Assembly: GCF_900177295.1 (NCBI RefSeq)
Contig: NZ_FWZX01000017.1
Span: 62,001-126,000 of the forward strand
Origin: Tistlia consotensis USBA 355
GTDB taxonomy: Bacteria; Pseudomonadota; Alphaproteobacteria; Kiloniellales; DSM-21159
Reading direction: 5' to 3'
Length of the DNA stretch: 64,000 bases
Shown: positions 60,907 to 64,000 of the stretch, piece after piece
Layout of the letters: each line of letters begins with the position of its first letter
Numbering within the stretch: position 1 is the stretch's first letter
The notes under the pieces: generated by a model
Seen by the model: the letters and a program-made list of their open reading frames with translations, nothing else
Databases searched by the model: none
Told to the model about the DNA's origin: nothing
Program-made: the position numbers and the translations under genes

Positions 60907-62325
60907 ATGAGCGACCTGGAGCTGGCCTATGCGAGCGCGAGCGAGCTCGCAGCCAGGATCCGGGGGCGCAGCGTCTCGGCCGAGGAGGTCGTGCGCAACG
61001 CCCTGGCCCGCATCGAGCAGGTCAACGGCGCGCTCAACTGCTTCTGCTTCGTCTATCCGGACGAGGCGCTCGCGCTGGCGCGCGAGGCCGACCGTCGGCT
61101 GGCCCATGGCGAGGCGGTCGGGCCGCTGCACGGCGTGCCGGTGGCGATCAAGGATTTCACGCCGACGAAGGGCAAGCGCACGACGCGCGGCTCGATGGCG
61201 CTGAAGGACTGGGTGCCGGACGACGACCCGGTCATCGTCGAGCGGTTGCGCGGCGCCGGCGCGATCGTCGTCGGCAAGACCACGACGCCGGAATTCGCCT
61301 ACGCCGGCGTCACCCACAGCCGCCTCTGGGGCATCACGCGCAATCCCTGGGACCTCGCCCGCACGCCCGGCGGCTCCTCCGGCGGCTCGGGTGCGGCCGT
61401 CGCCGCCGGCTGCGTGCCGCTGGCCGAGGGCACCGACATGGGCGGCTCGGTGCGCATTCCGGCTTCCTGCTGCGGCATCGTCGGCCTGAAGCCGAGCCTC
61501 GGGCGCATCCCGATGGACATCCTGCCCAGCGTCTTCGACGACATCTCGCACTTCGGCCCGCTCGCGCGCACCGTCGACGATGCCGCGCTGTTCCTCGAGG
61601 TCACCCACGGGCCCGACGAGCGCGACATCAACTCGCTGCCTTCGCGCATCGCCGACTTCGGGCCGGTCCGCCGGGGCGTCGAGGGCCTGCGCCTCGCCTT
61701 CAGCCCGGATCTCGGGTTCTACGGCATCGACCCCGAGGTCGAGGCGGTGACGCGCCGTGCGGTCGGCCTGCTGCGCGAGCGCGGCGCCCTGGTCGAGGAG
61801 ATCGAGCTCGGCTGGACCCGGGTCCTCCACGACGCCTGGAACGACCTCTGGGACGTCTACCTCGCCGCCTTCGCCGGGCAGCACCTGGCCGGTCACCGCG
61901 ACGAGATGGATCCCGAGCTGGTGCGCTGCATGGACGCCGGCTTCGCGCGCGACGCCGTCTCGATCAAGCGCATCGAGATCCTGCGCAGCGAGCAGTGGCA
62001 GAGCCTGCGCCGCCTGTTCGAGCGCTGCGACGCGCTGCTCTGCCCGACCAGCGCGCTGCCGCCGCCGCCGGTCGAGGCGAAGGAGAGCGACGTCGAAGGC
62101 CTCGACGAAGCCGGCCGGCTGAGGGCCGTCAACCTGACCACGGTCTTCAACCTCGTCGCGCCCTGCCCGGTGGCTGCCGTGCCCTCGGGCCTGACGCCGG
62201 CGGGACTGCCGGCCTCGCTGCAGATCGTCGGCCGCCGCCACGACGACGTCGGCGTCCTGCGCATCGCGCGCGCCCTCGAGGAGGCCGTCGGCTGGCCCGA
62301 CTGGCGGCCGACCGCCGTCACCTGA
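60907..62325 (+). CDS. Amidase signature family enzyme (second amidase)
   Basis: Protein of 472 residues. Lys in VAIKDFTP (about 82), cis-Ser in PGGSSGGSGAAVAAG, nucleophile in TDMGGSVRIPAS. It is a standard amidase with all triad residues, about as similar to aryl/acyl amidases as to allophanate hydrolase-like proteins. It converges on an isochorismatase-fold amidohydrolase that resembles biuret hydrolase, so both may serve degradation of a nitrogen compound. Not preceded by the MarR-type motif. Confidence 0.88.
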   Translation: MSDLELAYASASELAARIRGRSVSAEEVVRNALARIEQVNGALNCFCFVYPDEALALAREADRRLAHGEAVGPLHGVPVAIKDFTPTKGKRTTRGSMALKDWVPDDDPVIVERLRGAGAIVVGKTTTPEFAYAGVTHSRLWGITRNPWDLARTPGGSSGGSGAAVAAGCVPLAEGTDMGGSVRIPASCCGIVGLKPSLGRIPMDILPSVFDDISHFGPLARTVDDAALFLEVTHGPDERDINSLPSRIADFGPVRRGVEGLRLAFSPDLGFYGIDPEVEAVTRRAVGLLRERGALVEEIELGWTRVLHDAWNDLWDVYLAAFAGQHLAGHRDEMDPELVRCMDAGFARDAVSIKRIEILRSEQWQSLRRLFERCDALLCPTSALPPPPVEAKESDVEGLDEAGRLRAVNLTTVFNLVAPCPVAAVPSGLTPAGLPASLQIVGRRHDDVGVLRIARALEEAVGWPDWRPTAVT

Positions 62326-62332
62326 AGCGCGG

Positions 62333-63025
62333 TCAGGCCGCGGGTGCCAGGGCAGCGCAGAGCGCCGCGCTGCGCGCGACCGCACCGAAGATGCCGCCCT
62401 CGGTGGTGATCGTGGCGATGGCGGCGCGGTGGTTCTCCGGCAGGGTCGCCGCGCAGGCGTCCTCGATCAGCAGGCACTCGTAGCCGCGGTCGACGGCGCT
62501 GCGCAGGGTCGAGTGCACGCAGACGTCGGTCGTGACCCCCGTGAAGATCAGCCGCCGCACGCCGCGCGCGCTCAGCACGCGCTCCAGGTCGGTCGCGTGG
62601 AAGGCGCAGTAGCCCGGCTTTTCGACCACCACCTCGCCGTCGCGCGGCGCCAGCTCCGGCACGATCTGCCAGCCTTCCTCGTCGCGCACCAGCAGACGGC
62701 CGAGCGGCCCCGTCGAGCCGATCGCGGCGCCGGCCCGCCGCGCCCGGGCGGCCTTCAACGCCGGCAGGTCGGAGAGATCCGGCCTGTGGCCCTCGCGGGT
62801 CTGGACGACCAGCCCGCCCCAGGCCGCGACGGCGTCGCGCACCGCCTGGATGCGCGGGATCACCGCCCGGATCGGCGAGAGGTCGTAGCCCATCGAGGCG
62901 ATGTAGCCGCCGGGGTCGCAGAAGTCGCGCTGCATGTCGATGATCAGCAGCGCCGTCTCGGCCGGCTTCAGGCGGCCGTCGTCGGGCCAGGCGGCCGGGC
63001 GGGCCTCGATCTTGGACGGGGGCAT
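62333..63025 (-). CDS. Isochorismatase-family cysteine hydrolase, biuret-hydrolase-like
   Basis: Protein of 230 residues. Catalytic Asp30 in LIIDMQRDF, Lys136 in VVEKPGYCAF and Cys169 in TTDVCVHSTL form the Asp-Lys-Cys triad. The blocks GGYIASMGYDLS, TREGHRPDLSDLPALK and ATDLERVL strongly recall biuret amidohydrolase BiuH. The residue equivalent to the biuret-binding Gln before GGxFG is Glu209 here (TTEGGIFGAV), so the substrate may differ. Divergently placed relative to nothing; it lies nine bases after the LysR gene on the same strand. Confidence 0.82.
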   Translation of the reverse strand: MPPSKIEARPAAWPDDGRLKPAETALLIIDMQRDFCDPGGYIASMGYDLSPIRAVIPRIQAVRDAVAAWGGLVVQTREGHRPDLSDLPALKAARARRAGAAIGSTGPLGRLLVRDEEGWQIVPELAPRDGEVVVEKPGYCAFHATDLERVLSARGVRRLIFTGVTTDVCVHSTLRSAVDRGYECLLIEDACAATLPENHRAAIATITTEGGIFGAVARSAALCAALAPAA

Positions 63026-63034
63026 CGTGTCTCC

Positions 63035-64000
63035 TCACTCGCCGGCGGAGCATCGGTCGGCGAGGCGGAGGGAAACAGTGCCGTGTTTCGATTCCCGCAT
63101 CGAGAGCATCGATGCATCGCCGGCGGCCTGCCGGCGCAGCAGGGCCGCGAGGCGCCGGACTGCCGGGGATGGCGTGCGGTCGAGCGGCTCGATCAGCGTC
63201 ACCTCGGAGACCCGCGAGTAGTCGCCCGGCAACAGCGCCCGCATCGCACCGCCCGTCGTCCACTGGGCGGCGTAGTGGTCTGGCAGGAAGCCGATGTGCG
63301 TGCCGGCCAGGATCAGGAAGGCGGCCGCCTCGACGTTGGTCACCGTTGCGGCGATCGAGTCTTCGCGGTCGCTCATCAGAAAGAAGTCGTGATGGTTGAG
63401 GAACGAGCGGATGACCTTGGGCGCCGCCTGGATCTCCCGCTTCAGCACGGCCTTGTCGGCGACGGCGAAGAGCGGATGCGTGGTGCCGCAGAGCAGCAGG
63501 TCGGTCTCCCGGTAGAGCGTCGTGTAGCCGAGCGAGGGCAGGCGCTTCTCGGCGATCGACACGCCGAGGTCGAGACGGCCGGCCGCGATCGCATACTCGA
63601 TCTCCGAGGGCGGCAGGACCTCGATCGTGATGCGCGGCCCCTGGCCGAGCCCGGCGAGGCCCGCGAGGGCGGCGGCCAGCGGACAGGTCGGATCGCTTAT
63701 CAGGTTGTCGATCAGGCCGAGCCTGAGCCGGCCGGCCAGCACCCCCTTCAGGGTTTCGGCGCGGTCCTCGAAGTCGGCGAAGGCGTCGACCAGGCGCAGC
63801 GCCGCGGCATAGAGCTCGCTGCCCCGGTCGGTCAGCGCAAAGCCCGAGCGGCCGCGATCGCAGATCCGGAAGCCGACGCGGCGCTCCAGCTCGGCGATGT
63901 GGGTGCTGATCGTCGATTGGCTGATGCCGAGCACCGTCTCGGCGGCCGTGAAGCCGCCGCACTCGACGGCGGCCAGGAAGATCCGCAAATGCCGGACGTC
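63035..64000 (-). CDS. LysR-family transcriptional regulator (5' end outside window)
   Basis: The frame is open to the window edge: upstream of LRIFLAAVE it reads DVRHL, so the true start (typically MxxRHLRIF) lies beyond 64000. At least 320 residues. HTH: FTAAETVLGISQSTISTHIAELERRVG. The effector domain follows (LRLGLIDNLISD..., TTLYRETDLLLCG). It is upstream of and cotranscribed with the biuret-hydrolase-like gene, probably its regulator. Confidence 0.88.
   Translation of the reverse strand, partial: DVRHLRIFLAAVECGGFTAAETVLGISQSTISTHIAELERRVGFRICDRGRSGFALTDRGSELYAAALRLVDAFADFEDRAETLKGVLAGRLRLGLIDNLISDPTCPLAAALAGLAGLGQGPRITIEVLPPSEIEYAIAAGRLDLGVSIAEKRLPSLGYTTLYRETDLLLCGTTHPLFAVADKAVLKREIQAAPKVIRSFLNHHDFFLMSDREDSIAATVTNVEAAAFLILAGTHIGFLPDHYAAQWTTGGAMRALLPGDYSRVSEVTLIEPLDRTPSPAVRRLAALLRRQAAGDASMLSMRESKHGTVSLRLADRCSAGE

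Noticed and set aside
1-64000. CRISPR array, rRNA operon, prophage or replication origin
   Set aside because: No regularly spaced repeats of CRISPR length, no rRNA sequence, no phage structural genes and no DnaA-box cluster were noticed while reading both strands.

Overview
The window is very GC-rich, with GC-rich third codon positions, short intergenic gaps and many ATGA start/stop overlaps. Gene content (TRAP transporters, YfcG-like GSTs, HPF joined to a cold-shock domain, FixK-type boxes, H-NS-like and XRE regulators) fits a metabolically versatile alphaproteobacterium of the Rhodospirillales type. This placement is by inference; there is no rRNA or marker gene to fix the genus.

Layout. 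1-3.1 kb: end of an SsuC-type permease, an enolase-superfamily enzyme of lower GC, decayed LysR and SDR remnants, and a PhyH-type dioxygenase. 3.3-8.5 kb: DMT exporter, small zinc-ribbon protein, methyltransferase, an XRE regulator with three palindromic operators in front of it, and two tandem GSTs. 8.8-10.4 kb: tRNA-Ser(GCT), then an IS481-family element whose right end truncates the first 35 codons of a putative B12-binding radical SAM gene.

10.9-30.4 kb looks like one regulon. Palindromes of the FNR/FixK type (TTGM-N6-TCAA and close variants) precede nearly every transcription unit: glgX, small proteins, a DUF3775 protein, a 2-oxoacid dehydrogenase E1-E2 plus amino-acid dehydrogenase operon, Lon-like protease with universal stress proteins, an ABC exporter, a cysteine desulfurase, HPF with cold-shock domain, and an L,D-transpeptidase. 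The set resembles a low-oxygen or dormancy response.

30.3-38 kb: HAD phosphatase, MocR-type regulator, chemoreceptor, OMP-decarboxylase-like protein and aldehyde dehydrogenase.

38-58.4 kb is a catabolic island. It holds a TRAP transporter, CobW GTPase, amidohydrolase, a NadC-like protein lacking a key arginine, a CinA/PncC-like amidase, an MFS carrier, a zeta-class isomerase, an ABM-fold protein, a Rieske oxygenase system, a MarR regulator, an amidase and a three-subunit molybdenum hydroxylase. A shared element (consensus about ACTCAGTATACCGCRTAA) lies before the TRAP operon, the Rieske operon, marR and the amidase operon, suggesting one MarR-controlled pathway for an aromatic or N-heterocyclic compound. 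The Rieske ferredoxin, FAD reductase and oxygenase alpha subunit are encoded as a single uninterrupted 974-codon frame, a possible self-sufficient Rieske oxygenase.

58.4-60.5 kb: an acyltransferase of the trans-AT PKS type next to a frameshifted NRPS adenylation-domain relic, followed by an H-NS-like gene. 60.9-64 kb: a second amidase, a biuret-hydrolase-like isochorismatase-fold enzyme and a LysR regulator cut by the window end.
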